Shown piece after piece: positions 40,526-49,045 of a DNA stretch of 62,915 nucleotides. Source of the stretch: Micrococcales bacterium. GTDB taxonomy: Bacteria > Actinomycetota > Actinomycetes > Actinomycetales > Cellulomonadaceae. A model generated the notes under the pieces. It was not told the origin of the DNA and ran no database searches. It was given only the letters and a program-made list of their open reading frames with translations. The stretch spans positions 1-62,915 of the forward strand of contig WRET01000009.1 in assembly GCA_009779195.1 (NCBI GenBank), written 5' to 3'. How positions within the stretch are numbered: position 1 is the stretch's first letter; each line of letters opens with the position of its first letter. A program made the position numbers and the translations under genes.

Positions 40526-42925
40526 TCACACAGATGTGTACATAACGACACCTCGGCGCAGGGTGTCGGTGGCCCGCCGGGCGGTCGTGCGGATGACCGG
40601 GTCGTCGGCGGTGCTGGCCAGCTGGCCGAGAAGGTCGACGACTTGTTTGACCCACCGGACGAAATCTCCTGCTTCGAGGTGGCCAGCACGCAGGACCGAC
40701 GGGAGGCTGCGGCCCTGGGCCCAGCGGTGGACGGCGTCGACCAGACCGGGGTCCGGTGGCGCGCTGCGGTCCAGACCCACCGCAGACTCGGCGTCGGCGA
40801 CGGTACGCCAGGCACGTTCGGCGTCGGCGACAGCCTGGGCGAGGCGGGTGTCGCGGACAGCCGGCTCGCCGTCCTCGTCGCGGCGTGAGCGGTACACGAG
40901 GGCAGAGACTGCCGCGGCGAGCTGGGCCGGGTCGAGGCCGGTGAACACCCCACGGCGCAGGCACTGGGCGGTGACCAGGTCACGTTCGGTGTAGATACGG
41001 CGCAACCAGCGCCCGGCGGCGGTCGGGCGCAACCCGTCGTCGCCGTCTTCGAGGTAGCCGAGGCCGACGAGCACCTCGCACACGGTGTCGAAACGGGCGG
41101 CCACAGTGCCAGCACGGCCTGCGATCTGCAGCGCCAGGCGGTCGCGCTCGGCGGCCAGGCGGGACCGGCGCACCCCGTGACGCAGGTGCTCGGCGCGGTC
41201 GGGGCACCGGTGGCAGGCGTGGGCGCGCAGACGACGCCGCAGCTCGGCGATCTGGGCCTCGTGGCTGGCCCGTGGGCCGCGGCCGCGTTCGCCGCGGCCT
41301 TTTTCCAGGTCAGACAGCTCGCGCCGCAGCTCGTCGTAGTCGACGATATCGCCCAGGTGGCAGGTCATGGTCGAGGTGACCTCGGCCAGGGCCTTGGTGG
41401 CGGCCTGCAGGGCACGGGCCTGGGCGACGACGGCCCGGTCGGCCTGGTGCTGGGCGAACGAGGTCTCCAGGACTTCCCGGGCGTGTTCGGCACCGACCTG
41501 GGCGACGAGGTTGACGGCCATGTTGTACGTCGGGGCGAAGCTCGACCGCAGCGGGTACAGGCGCCGTGAGGCCAGCCCGGCCAGGTGCACCGGGTCCAGG
41601 CCGGGACGCCCGAGCACCACCGCGTGGCCTTCGGTGTCGATCCCGCGGCGTCCTGCACGCCCGGTGAGCTGGGTGTACTCGCCTGGGGTCAGGTCGGCGA
41701 TCTGGTGCCCGTCCCACTTGGCCAGCTGGTCGAGCACGACGCACCGGGCGGGCATGTTGATACCCAGGGCGAGGGTCTCGGTGGCGAACACGGCTTTGAC
41801 GAGCCCGGCGGCGAACAGCTCTTCGACCGTCTCTTTGAACAACGGCAGCATCCCGGCGTGGTGGGCTGCCACTCCCCTGGCGAGGGCTTCGGCGAAAGCG
41901 TCGTAGCCCAGCGCGGTCAGGTCGGCGGCGTCGACCACCGCCAGACGCCGTTCGACGACCTCGGCGATCTGGGCGCGCTCGTCGGCGCTGGTCAGGCGCA
42001 GGCCCGCGTCGACGCAGCGTTCGACGGCGGCACCGCACCCGGCGCGGGAGAAGACGAAGACGATCGCCGGGAGCATCGCAGCACGTTCGAGCACCTCGAC
42101 CATCACCGGGGTCGGTGTCACCCGCGAGGCGGCTTTGGGCGGACGGTCGTGGCGCTGGCGGCTGGTCGGGGCGCTCATACGCCGTAGTGCCCCAGCAAGC
42201 TCGGGGTTGACTGGCGGGGTGGGACCTGGATCGGTCGGGTCGACGTGGTGGGCATACAGGTCGTGCAGGCGCTGGCCGACCAGGACATGCTGGCCCAGCG
42301 GCACAGGGCGGTGCTCGCACACGACGACTTCGGTGTCTCCGCGCACGGCTGTCAACCAGTCGCCGAACTCCTCGGCGTTGGACACTGTCGCCGACAACGA
42401 CACGAGGGTCACCGCGTCGGGCAGGTGGATGATCACCTCTTCCCACACCACGCCGCGGGACCGGTCGGCCAGGTAGTGCACCTCGTCCATGACGACGTAG
42501 CCCAGGCCGTCCAGCGCGTCGGACCCGGCGTAGAGCATGTTGCGCAGCACCTCGGTGGTCATGACCACCACAGGTGCCGTGCCGTTGACGGTGGTGTCCC
42601 CGGTCAGCAGCCCGACCTGGCCGGTGCCGTAACGGGCGACCAGGTCCAGGTACTTCTGGTTGGACAGGGCCTTGATCGGCGTGGTGTAGAAGGTCTTGCG
42701 GCCCGCGGCCAGGCCCAGGTGGACGGCGAACTCCCCCACGGCAGTCTTGCCCGCCCCGGTCGGTGCGGCGACGAGCACTCCCCTGCCGTCCTCCAGCGCC
42801 TGGCAGGCGGTCTCCTGGAACGGGTCGAGGGCGAAATCCAGCAGCGCCGCGAACTCGGCGAGACGCGGCGCACGTGCACGTTTGCGGGCCGCGACGTACC
42901 GCTGTGCTGGGGACGGGTCAGACAC
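40526..42925 (-). CDS. helY: Ski2-like DEAD/DEAH helicase HelY
   Basis: This superfamily 2 RNA helicase is related to Mtr4/Ski2. Motif I APTGAGKT is at 54-61, DEVH near 146, SATVSN (motif III), AHHAGMLPLFKE, and QLTGRAGRRGID (motif VI). A winged-helix/ratchet region and a C-terminal DSHCT-type domain follow. The length of 799 is somewhat below mycobacterial HelY. As in mycobacteria it lies beside tatC-tatA and pafC-pafB, though here an alcohol dehydrogenase and a lipid kinase gene stand between. It probably acts in RNA processing or turnover. Confidence 0.93.
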   Translation of the reverse strand: MSDPSPAQRYVAARKRARAPRLAEFAALLDFALDPFQETACQALEDGRGVLVAAPTGAGKTAVGEFAVHLGLAAGRKTFYTTPIKALSNQKYLDLVARYGTGQVGLLTGDTTVNGTAPVVVMTTEVLRNMLYAGSDALDGLGYVVMDEVHYLADRSRGVVWEEVIIHLPDAVTLVSLSATVSNAEEFGDWLTAVRGDTEVVVCEHRPVPLGQHVLVGQRLHDLYAHHVDPTDPGPTPPVNPELAGALRRMSAPTSRQRHDRPPKAASRVTPTPVMVEVLERAAMLPAIVFVFSRAGCGAAVERCVDAGLRLTSADERAQIAEVVERRLAVVDAADLTALGYDAFAEALARGVAAHHAGMLPLFKETVEELFAAGLVKAVFATETLALGINMPARCVVLDQLAKWDGHQIADLTPGEYTQLTGRAGRRGIDTEGHAVVLGRPGLDPVHLAGLASRRLYPLRSSFAPTYNMAVNLVAQVGAEHAREVLETSFAQHQADRAVVAQARALQAATKALAEVTSTMTCHLGDIVDYDELRRELSDLEKGRGERGRGPRASHEAQIAELRRRLRAHACHRCPDRAEHLRHGVRRSRLAAERDRLALQIAGRAGTVAARFDTVCEVLVGLGYLEDGDDGLRPTAAGRWLRRIYTERDLVTAQCLRRGVFTGLDPAQLAAAVSALVYRSRRDEDGEPAVRDTRLAQAVADAERAWRTVADAESAVGLDRSAPPDPGLVDAVHRWAQGRSLPSVLRAGHLEAGDFVRWVKQVVDLLGQLASTADDPVIRTTARRATDTLRRGVVMYTSV

Positions 42926-42992
42926 GCCGTCAGCCTACGGGCATCTCGACGGACTGTGTAACACAATCAGGCAGGAGCCTGGAGGCGAAGTT

Positions 42993-43006
42993 GGGACGTA
43001 AGTCCT
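42993..43006 (+). promoter_or_regulatory. DosR-like palindrome, distal copy
   Basis: GGGACGTAAGTCCT within TTGGGACGTAAGTCCTAA. It matches the GGGAC-N4-GTCC core and the flanking TT/AA of the mycobacterial DosR box. The second copy is centred 36 bases downstream, 90 to 50 bases before the alcohol dehydrogenase start. Confidence 0.5.
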
Positions 43007-43028
43007 AAGTCCTCTGGAGTTACGTAGG

Positions 43029-43042
43029 GGGACGATAGTCCT
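43029..43042 (+). promoter_or_regulatory. DosR-like palindrome, proximal copy
   Basis: GGGACGATAGTCCT has the same GGGAC-N4-GTCCT core as 42993-43006. Two copies at near-helical spacing upstream of one gene suggest binding of a dimeric response regulator of the DosR/DevR kind. Confidence 0.5.
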
Positions 43043-43082
43043 GCTCGCCCTAGGGCAAAGGTCCCACTCGAAGGAGATGTTC

Positions 43083-44141
43083 ATGAAGGCGCTCGTGTAC
43101 CACGGTCCCGGTCAGAAGGCATGGGAAGAGATCCCCGACCCGACGATCCAGGCCCCCACTGATGTGATCATCCAGGTTGACACCACCACGATTTGTGGTT
43201 CTGACCTGCACATCCTCAAAGGCGACGTACCGACTGTCGAGCCGGGACGGGTCCTGGGGCACGAGGCTGTCGGCACGATCACCGAGATTGGCGACGCGGT
43301 GACGACCCTTGCTGTCGGCGACCGGGTGATCGTCTCGTGCATCAAGTCGTGCGGTAAGTGCTCGTTCTGCAAGAAGGGCATCTACTCTCACTGCCTGGGT
43401 GACGAGGGCGCCTCGGGTATGGGCTGGGTCTTCGGCCACCTGATCAACGGCACCCAGGCCGAGTACCTGCGGGTCCCCTACGCCGAGAACTCGGTCTACA
43501 AGGTTCCTGCGGGCGTGCCGGACTCCCACGCGATCATGCTCTCCGACATCCTGCCCACCGGTTTCGAGATCGGCGTGCTCAACGGCCAGGTCAAGCCTGG
43601 TGACATCGTCGCCATCGTCGGCGCCGGCCCGGTCGGCCTCGCTGCCATCATGACCGCCAGCCTGCAGGGCGCGGCCCGCGTCATCGCCCTCGACCTCGAC
43701 GCCAACCGTCGTGCCGAGGCCCACAAGTTCGGCGCCACCCACGACGTCGACCCTGCTGCCTCTGACTGGAAAGAGCAGGTCTTCGCCCTGACCGACGGGC
43801 TCGGCGTGGATGTGGCCATCGAGGCTGTCGGTATCCCGCAGACCTTCGACAGCTGCGTGAAGATGGTCCGCCCCGGCGGGAACATCGCCAACGTCGGCGT
43901 CCACGGCAAGCCGGTCGAGCTGCCTGTCCAGGACCTGTGGATCCACAACATCAACATCTCCCTGGGTCTGGTCAACACCAACACCTTGTCGATGCTGCTG
44001 AACCTCGTCGCCGAGAAGAAGCTCCCGGTGGACAAGCTGGCCACCCACTACTTCAAGCTCAGCCAGATGATGGACGCCTACGACACCTTCTCCCGCGCCG
44101 CCGAGACGAAGGCTCTCAAGGTCGTCATCACCCGCGACTGA
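43083..44141 (+). CDS. Zinc-dependent alcohol dehydrogenase
   Basis: A 352-residue medium-chain dehydrogenase. The catalytic zinc ligands are TTICGSDLH (Cys), GHEAVG (His-Glu), and the structural zinc set CIKSCGKCSFCKKGIYSHC. The NAD-binding loop is VGAGPVGLAA. Substrate is not deducible; relatives oxidise alcohols, 2,3-butanediol-like diols or formaldehyde adducts. The start ATG 43083 follows GAAGGAG by six bases. Codon use is strongly biased, as in highly expressed genes. Two DosR-like palindromes upstream suggest induction by low oxygen or NO, when NADH must be reoxidised. The gene splits the usual helY-tat neighbourhood and lies on the opposite strand, ending in a strong terminator. Confidence 0.93.
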   Translation: MKALVYHGPGQKAWEEIPDPTIQAPTDVIIQVDTTTICGSDLHILKGDVPTVEPGRVLGHEAVGTITEIGDAVTTLAVGDRVIVSCIKSCGKCSFCKKGIYSHCLGDEGASGMGWVFGHLINGTQAEYLRVPYAENSVYKVPAGVPDSHAIMLSDILPTGFEIGVLNGQVKPGDIVAIVGAGPVGLAAIMTASLQGAARVIALDLDANRRAEAHKFGATHDVDPAASDWKEQVFALTDGLGVDVAIEAVGIPQTFDSCVKMVRPGGNIANVGVHGKPVELPVQDLWIHNINISLGLVNTNTLSMLLNLVAEKKLPVDKLATHYFKLSQMMDAYDTFSRAAETKALKVVITRD

Positions 44142-44156
44142 CGACGTTCGCTGAGA

Positions 44157-44186
44157 GGGCGGCCCGGTACGTCCGGGCCGCCCTTT
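44157..44186 (+). terminator. Rho-independent terminator of the alcohol dehydrogenase gene
   Basis: GGGCGGCCCGG and CCGGGCCGCCC form a perfect 11-bp stem around TACGT, followed by TTT. It starts 16 bases after the stop codon. The stem would also serve the convergent lipid kinase gene, although only the plus strand has a T-run. Confidence 0.92.
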
Positions 44187-44214
44187 CGCGTCTGGGCTGT
44201 CAGTCCGGGGCCCG

Positions 44215-45129
44215 TCAGCCGAGCAGGTTCAGCGCTCCGGGGACGAGGCGGACCTCCAGCGGCAGGGGGCCGATCCGCTCGCCGTCGGCGTAGGCGACGG
44301 GAGGCAGCGGGCCGTGGTCTGGTGACGGTGCGATGAGGACCTCGGTGGCGGTGGTGGTGCGGACCGCCTCGTGGCGCAGGTGGGTGGCGGTGAACAGGCG
44401 GGGGAGCAGAGCCAGCACCCGGGCCAGGCCCAGCCGGGTGGCCCACAGCACGTCGAGGGTGCCGTCGTCGCAGGCCGCGTGGGGGGCGATCGTGATACCG
44501 CCGCCGAACTGGCCGGTGTTGGCCACAGCGACCAACGGTCCAGCGAGCTCTTCGGTGGTGCCGTCGTGGACGATGCGGTAGCCGTACGGCTTGTACCTCA
44601 CGAGCTCGGCTGCCAGGGCGCGCAGGTACTTGCCCATCCCCGGCGGGAACCGTAGCTGGTTGGCCCGGGCGTTGACCGCTGCGTCGATCCCGCACGACAG
44701 GACCCCGACGTACCACTCGAACGCCTCGTGGCCCGGGACGCGGGCCTGCGCCGCGTCGACCTGGCGTGGACCGTCAGCCAGGCCCTGCTCGACCGCGGCC
44801 AGCGCGCCGGGCACGTCGTGCACCGGCAGGCCGAACCACCGGGCGATGTCGTTGCCTGACCCTGCTGCGACGATCCCCAGCGGCAGGTCGGTACCAGCCA
44901 CAACATTCACCCCCAGGTGCGTCATACCGTCCCCGCCGACGACGACCAGCGCGTCCAGCCCGGCCACCGCAGCCTGCCGTGCCGCGTCCGTGGCCTGTGC
45001 CAAGGTCGGGGCTGACAGGTCCGTGACGGTGTGGCCGGACGTGACCAGACCTGCGTGCGCCCGGAGCCCTGCGGTGCGCCCCCGGCCGTGGCCGGCCGTC
45101 GGGTTGACCACGAGGCCGAGCCTGGCCAC
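44215..45129 (-). CDS. Diacylglycerol/lipid kinase, DagK/YegS family
   Basis: The 304-residue soluble kinase shows LVVNPTAGHGRG (phosphate-binding region), VVVGGDGMTHLGVN with the GGDGT-type motif as GGDGM, GSGNDIARWFGLP, and a C-terminal domain with VANTGQFGGGITIAPHA and DGTLDV. Family members phosphorylate diacylglycerol, sphingosine-like lipids or phosphatidylglycerol. The gene follows tatC by three bases on the same strand, so it is probably part of the tatA-tatC transcript. Confidence in family is high; the lipid substrate is not known. Confidence 0.92.
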   Translation of the reverse strand: MARLGLVVNPTAGHGRGRTAGLRAHAGLVTSGHTVTDLSAPTLAQATDAARQAAVAGLDALVVVGGDGMTHLGVNVVAGTDLPLGIVAAGSGNDIARWFGLPVHDVPGALAAVEQGLADGPRQVDAAQARVPGHEAFEWYVGVLSCGIDAAVNARANQLRFPPGMGKYLRALAAELVRYKPYGYRIVHDGTTEELAGPLVAVANTGQFGGGITIAPHAACDDGTLDVLWATRLGLARVLALLPRLFTATHLRHEAVRTTTATEVLIAPSPDHGPLPPVAYADGERIGPLPLEVRLVPGALNLLG

Positions 45130-45132
45130 GTG

Positions 45133-45945
45133 CTACACCTCTTCCAGGTCCACGGTCAGACCCAGGGCGGCAGTCTTGCGGTCGGCGCGCCGGTCCACCA
45201 GCAGGCACACCCCGACCCCCAGCAGGTACAGCACGATCATGGGTGCTGAGACCAGGAGCATGGACAGCACGTCGGCTGACGGGGTGACGATGGCAGCGAC
45301 AGTGGCGATCACGACGACCGCCCACCGCCAGCCTTTGGCCCAGGTCTTGCCGCGCACCACCTGCGGCAGCGTCAACGCCACCATGAACAGCGGGAAGACG
45401 AACATCACCCCGAAGGTCAAGATCACCTGGGTGGTGAAGATCAGGTACTGCGACGTCTCCAGGTACAGCCCGAACCCCTCCGGCGCGGCACCGAGGAACA
45501 GGTCCAGCAGGCTCGGGATCGCCCACCACGCGAACGCCACCCCACCGAGGAACATGGGGAAGGCGATCGCTGCCAGGGCGAGGGTGACACGTTTCTCCTT
45601 GCGCGTGAGCCCCGGGGTCATGAACAGCCCGATCTGGAAGAGCCACCAGGGGCTGGAGACCACGATCCCGAGGAAGAGCGCCACCCGCAGCTTCAGGTCC
45701 AGCGGGGCGCTGACCTCAGTGAACGTCTTGTGGACCTCCAGCCCGGCGTTGGCGGCGATCTCGTCGAGCGGAGCGGTGAGCTTCCTCATCGCCCAGTCGG
45801 ACTGCCACCAGCCAAAACCCAGGCCGACGAGCAGGCCCACTGCTATCCACGCCATCCGACGGCGCAGCTCACGCAGGTGGTCGATCAGGGACATGCGCCC
45901 GTCAGGGGCGGCACGACCCTTGCGCCGACGTCGTACCCGGGCCAC
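45133..45945 (-). CDS. tatC: Sec-independent protein translocase TatC
   Basis: A 270-residue protein with six membrane segments. It has a basic N-terminus, the conserved start of helix 1 (MSLIDHLRELRRRM), PLDEI, FTEVSAPLDLKLRVALFLG with the substrate-binding FxExF-like region, FMTPGLTRKEKR and ITPSADVLSMLLVSAPM. TatC recognises the twin-arginine signal and, with TatA, moves folded proteins across the membrane. It starts six bases after the tatA stop. No tatB is seen; many Gram-positives work without one or keep it elsewhere. Confidence 0.97.
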   Translation of the reverse strand: MARVRRRRKGRAAPDGRMSLIDHLRELRRRMAWIAVGLLVGLGFGWWQSDWAMRKLTAPLDEIAANAGLEVHKTFTEVSAPLDLKLRVALFLGIVVSSPWWLFQIGLFMTPGLTRKEKRVTLALAAIAFPMFLGGVAFAWWAIPSLLDLFLGAAPEGFGLYLETSQYLIFTTQVILTFGVMFVFPLFMVALTLPQVVRGKTWAKGWRWAVVVIATVAAIVTPSADVLSMLLVSAPMIVLYLLGVGVCLLVDRRADRKTAALGLTVDLEEV

Positions 45946-45951
45946 CGCCGG

Positions 45952-46152
45952 TCAGGACACGTTGTCGGAGTCGGACGGCGCGTCGGTCGGCTCGTCCTTC
46001 TTCTCGTCGTCTGCGCGGAGCTCGTTCTTGAAGATCCGCAGCGACTGGCCGAGCGACTTGGCCGCGACAGGCAGCTTGTTCGCGCCGAACACGATGATGA
46101 TGATCAGCACCAAAATGACGATGAGGGCCGGGTTGGCCGCAAATCTACCCAT
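45952..46152 (-). CDS. tatA: Sec-independent protein translocase TatA
   Basis: A 66-residue protein with one N-terminal membrane helix (ALIVILVLIIIIVF), the hinge FGANKLP, an amphipathic helix (VAAKSLGQSLRIFKNEL) and a charged acidic tail: the classic TatA layout. It oligomerises to form the transport path used by TatC. The gene begins 65 bases after a small membrane-protein gene and precedes tatC by six bases. Confidence 0.96.
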   Translation of the reverse strand: MGRFAANPALIVILVLIIIIVFGANKLPVAAKSLGQSLRIFKNELRADDEKKDEPTDAPSDSDNVS

Positions 46153-46217
46153 GAATCCTCAGCTCCTCGGGTGGTGAGACGACGCCTGATCCTACCGGCG
46201 TCTCAGCCCTCGCGTGG

Positions 46218-46535
46218 TCATCCCCACCATCTGGTCCACCTGCGGTAGGCAACTTCGTGCCGTGCCTCGCGCCGCACGGTGCGTTGCGCACGACGGTCGG
46301 CGATCCCGGCACGCCACTGGCTGACGTCCGCGCCGGTGGCGACCAGCGGGTGCACCCAGGTTGACGGCGGCGGGTCGACGATGGCTTCCAGACGTGCGGC
46401 GAGCGCTTCGAACCGCTCGAGCTCGTCCATGAGCGCCATGAGCTTGTCCCACAACGACAGCAAGAGGCGGAACGCGCCGAAGAGCGTCCCGGCGACCAGC
46501 GCTGACCACAGCGCCAGCCATCCCCACCAGGGCAT
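46218..46535 (-). CDS. Small membrane protein of unknown function between pafC and tatA
   Basis: A 105-residue protein with one N-terminal membrane helix (WGWLALWSALVAGTLFGAFRLL), then a helical region LMALMDELERFEALAARLEAIV likely to form a coiled coil, and a basic Trp/Arg-rich tail (RRWTRWWG). No family recognised. It begins right after the pafC stop, so it is presumably cotranscribed with pafBC and tatAC. The coiled coil and membrane anchor would suit an adaptor role; that is inference. Confidence 0.75.
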   Translation of the reverse strand: MPWWGWLALWSALVAGTLFGAFRLLLSLWDKLMALMDELERFEALAARLEAIVDPPPSTWVHPLVATGADVSQWRAGIADRRAQRTVRREARHEVAYRRWTRWWG

Positions 46536-46536
46536 G

Positions 46537-47574
46537 TCAGCCTCCTTCGGTCGGACCGTCGCTCACCTCATGGTAGGCGCGCAGGGCGGTACGCGCGGTC
46601 GCGGCGACCTGCTGGGCCACCTGCGGCGGGTGGACCGCGATCACGTCGTCGGCCACGCCCAGCAGCAGGTGCTCGAGCCAGGCTGACGAGACTACCGGCA
46701 GGTCGACCTCGAACGAACCATCATCGAGGTTGCGCACCGCACTGACCTGCGCTGTCTCGGCGACGCGCCGTGCACGGCTGGTCAGGCGCACAGTGACCAC
46801 CGCCGCCGTGCCGGGGACGAACTGGTCCGCGTCGTCGCTCACGTCGTGTGCCTCGACAGGTTCGTTGAGCACGTGCGCGTCGAGCATCCGGTCCAGCCGG
46901 AACAACCGTTCGGCGTCTGCGGCCAGGCACCAGCCCAGCAGGTACCCGGTGCCGGCGTCGGCGACGAGCCGGATCGGGTCCACGTCACGTTCGGACGTGC
47001 GGTCCGCCGCGTTGACGTACCGAAGGCGCAGGCGGCGTCCCCGGGCCAACGCTGCCGAGACGGTGGTGGTGATGTCGGGGCGGGTGTTGACCCCCAGGTC
47101 GATGGCGACGACGTCGGGGGTCTGGTCGGCCAGCCCCGGTTCTGCGGGCACAGTGTCGGTGGACCTGGTGTCGATGAGCCTGGCGAGGTTGGTCAGCTTG
47201 GTCAGCGTCGAGGTGAGGACTGCCCGGCGTTCGTCGTCCAGCACGGGACCGAGCCCTTCGGCCAGGGCCCGGACGGCCGCGACGAGCACCACAGCCTCAC
47301 GTGCCCCCAGGCGCAGCGGACGGGTCATCCCTCGTGCCTGGGTCAGGCGGACCGTCCCGCGGTCCAGGCAGAACGCGTCGAAGTCGATGAGGTCGTCGCA
47401 CTGGTAGCCCGGAGTGCCTGACAGCCACAGGGTGTCGATATCGGCGAGCACCTGGGCGCGGCGCACCCCGAAACGTTGGGCGAGGTCGTCCAGGCTCGCC
47501 TCCCCGTGGGCGTCGAGGTAGGCGACCATCCCGATGAGCCGCAGCACACGGTCGGCGGCGCGTTCAGCAGGCAT
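46537..47574 (-). CDS. pafC: WYL-domain transcriptional regulator PafC
   Basis: The 345-residue protein has an N-terminal winged helix (RLIGMVAYLDAHGEASLDDLAQRFGV), a central WYL-type domain (RRLRLRYVNAADRTSERDVDPIRLV, TGYLLGWCLAADAERLFRLDRM) and a WCX-type C-terminal part. In mycobacteria PafB and PafC form a heterodimer that activates the SOS-independent DNA-damage response. The pair is present here without pafA or proteasome genes in the window. ATG 47574 overlaps the pafB stop by 11 bases. Confidence 0.94.
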   Translation of the reverse strand: MPAERAADRVLRLIGMVAYLDAHGEASLDDLAQRFGVRRAQVLADIDTLWLSGTPGYQCDDLIDFDAFCLDRGTVRLTQARGMTRPLRLGAREAVVLVAAVRALAEGLGPVLDDERRAVLTSTLTKLTNLARLIDTRSTDTVPAEPGLADQTPDVVAIDLGVNTRPDITTTVSAALARGRRLRLRYVNAADRTSERDVDPIRLVADAGTGYLLGWCLAADAERLFRLDRMLDAHVLNEPVEAHDVSDDADQFVPGTAAVVTVRLTSRARRVAETAQVSAVRNLDDGSFEVDLPVVSSAWLEHLLLGVADDVIAVHPPQVAQQVAATARTALRAYHEVSDGPTEGG

Positions 47575-48550
47575 CGTGCACGTCCAGGCGGGCGGCAGCG
47601 CGCAGCAGGCCCACGACGGTGTCGCGCACCGCGGGCGGGTCGAGCACCAGCACCGCGTCGCCGTACCCGACGACCTCTTCGGCCAGCTCGCGGGTGGCCT
47701 GGTAGGCGACGTGGACCACGTCTCGTCCGCGCCAGCTCTGGGTGTCACCGGGCAGTGCCCGGGCCCGCAGCGCCTCGGCGCGTTCAGGCAGCAGCGCCAG
47801 CCGGGCCACCCCTGCGACGTCGTTGTGCTCGGCTGCGGCCACCTCGTCGGCGTCCGGTGGCGCGAACGCACCCGGCTCACCCACCAGCTGGACCGCACCT
47901 TCGACCCTCGACAGACGGAACGACCGGGGGGCCTGGCGGTCCTGGTCGTACCCGACGAGCAACCACCCGCCGCGCCGGGCGGCGAGCTTCCACGGTTCCA
48001 CGTGCCGGTCACGTACCTGGCCGGTCGCTGCTGCCCGGTAGGTGAAACGCACCACACGTCGTTGCTGCACCGCGTCGAGCATCGGTGCCAGCGCCGCTCC
48101 CCCGGTCCCGACCCTGGCTGCCAACGCCACAGCCGCCTCGGCGACCAGGTCGCCAGCCTGCGCGCTCGTCGCTGCGGCGCGCAGCTTGGTCAGTGCTCTC
48201 GACGAGTCGGTGCGCAGTGTCGCGTCCTGCCACACCTGCGCGGCCATGGCCGCCACCCCCAGCTCGGCTCCGGTGAGGTCGACCGGTGGCAGGGCGTAAG
48301 CCTCCAGGTCGATCCGGTACCCCATGTCGTCACGGTGGAACACGTCGGTGACGGTGACCAGCGGCACCCCCATCTCCCGCAACGTGTCCTTGTCCCGTTC
48401 GAACATCCTCTCGAACGCTGCCGCGGTCGGAGCGTCGGCGTACCCGGCCACAGTCGTACGCACCTGCTCCTTGGTCATCCGCGTCGGTGTGTTCACCAGA
48501 GCGATGACCAGGTCCAGCAGGCGCTCGTCGGACGGGATCGAAGCGACCAT
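47564..48550 (-). CDS. pafB: WYL-domain transcriptional regulator PafB
   Basis: The 328-residue partner of PafC has a winged helix (ERLLDLVIALVNTPTRMTKEQVRTTV, RMFERDKDTLREMGVPL), a WYL domain (QQRRVVRFTYRA, DRHVEPWKLAARRGGWLLVGYDQDR) and a C-terminal WCX region. ATG 48550 is chosen because GGTGGGGGCG precedes it; a longer frame begins at 48610. The pafBC pair opens the minus-strand unit that continues with the small membrane protein, tatA, tatC and the lipid kinase. Confidence 0.94.
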   Translation of the reverse strand: MVASIPSDERLLDLVIALVNTPTRMTKEQVRTTVAGYADAPTAAAFERMFERDKDTLREMGVPLVTVTDVFHRDDMGYRIDLEAYALPPVDLTGAELGVAAMAAQVWQDATLRTDSSRALTKLRAAATSAQAGDLVAEAAVALAARVGTGGAALAPMLDAVQQRRVVRFTYRAAATGQVRDRHVEPWKLAARRGGWLLVGYDQDRQAPRSFRLSRVEGAVQLVGEPGAFAPPDADEVAAAEHNDVAGVARLALLPERAEALRARALPGDTQSWRGRDVVHVAYQATRELAEEVVGYGDAVLVLDPPAVRDTVVGLLRAAARLDVHDAC

Positions 48551-48684
48551 CGCCCCCACCGTAGCCGGAGCCCGGCAGACCGGGAACCGGGCGGCCCGGG
48601 GCGAAGGCAAACAGAGCCGGGATGGGTCACAGCGAGGTTATGCAGTCGTACCATGACCCGCGGGCGCTCTGCTACGCTGCGGGT

Positions 48685-49002
48685 ATGGCCAGGAAGACGA
48701 AACAGCAAAAAGCCGACCAGAAGCTCGCTGAAGCAGATCAGCTCGCAGAACAGTGGTTTGCCGCAGCGCCTTGTCCTGAGCACGGTGGCGCTGACCTGAC
48801 ACTTGGCATCTCCAACGGTTACGAATTCTGCCAAGCCAGCAACACTATCGAATGGGTTGTTCCCCGACAAGAAATCCGTGCCACCGCTATCGCTGTCGTG
48901 TGCCGTACGTGCGGACGTCTGACAGCCTCTTTCGTCAACGAACCGAATAAAGTATGGTCATTCCAGAGGCTGCGGGCAGCGTTCGTGTCGATGAACGAGT
49001 AA
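48685..49002 (+). CDS. Small protein of unknown function with two Cys motifs
   Basis: A 105-residue protein beginning with a Lys/Gln-rich helix (ARKTKQQKADQKLAEADQLAEQW). It then has APCPEHGG, ASNTIEWVVPRQE and CRTCGRLTASF. The CPxH and CxxC pairs could form a small zinc ribbon. No family recognised. Base composition (roughly 54 % G+C by eye) and codon use (AAA, CAA, GAA) are unlike its neighbours, suggesting recent acquisition. ATG 48685 is used; an in-frame upstream ATG at 48622 lacks a good site. Confidence 0.6.
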   Translation: MARKTKQQKADQKLAEADQLAEQWFAAAPCPEHGGADLTLGISNGYEFCQASNTIEWVVPRQEIRATAIAVVCRTCGRLTASFVNEPNKVWSFQRLRAAFVSMNE

Positions 49003-49045
49003 GGTGTCGCCGGACCGGGAGCCGACGGTGTCGTAGGGTGGCGCT

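Noticed and set aside
40438..41115. 226-codon upstream extension of the amidohydrolase frame
   Set aside because: It lies inside helY in a different frame and has no protein similarity; GTG 40437 gives the normal start.
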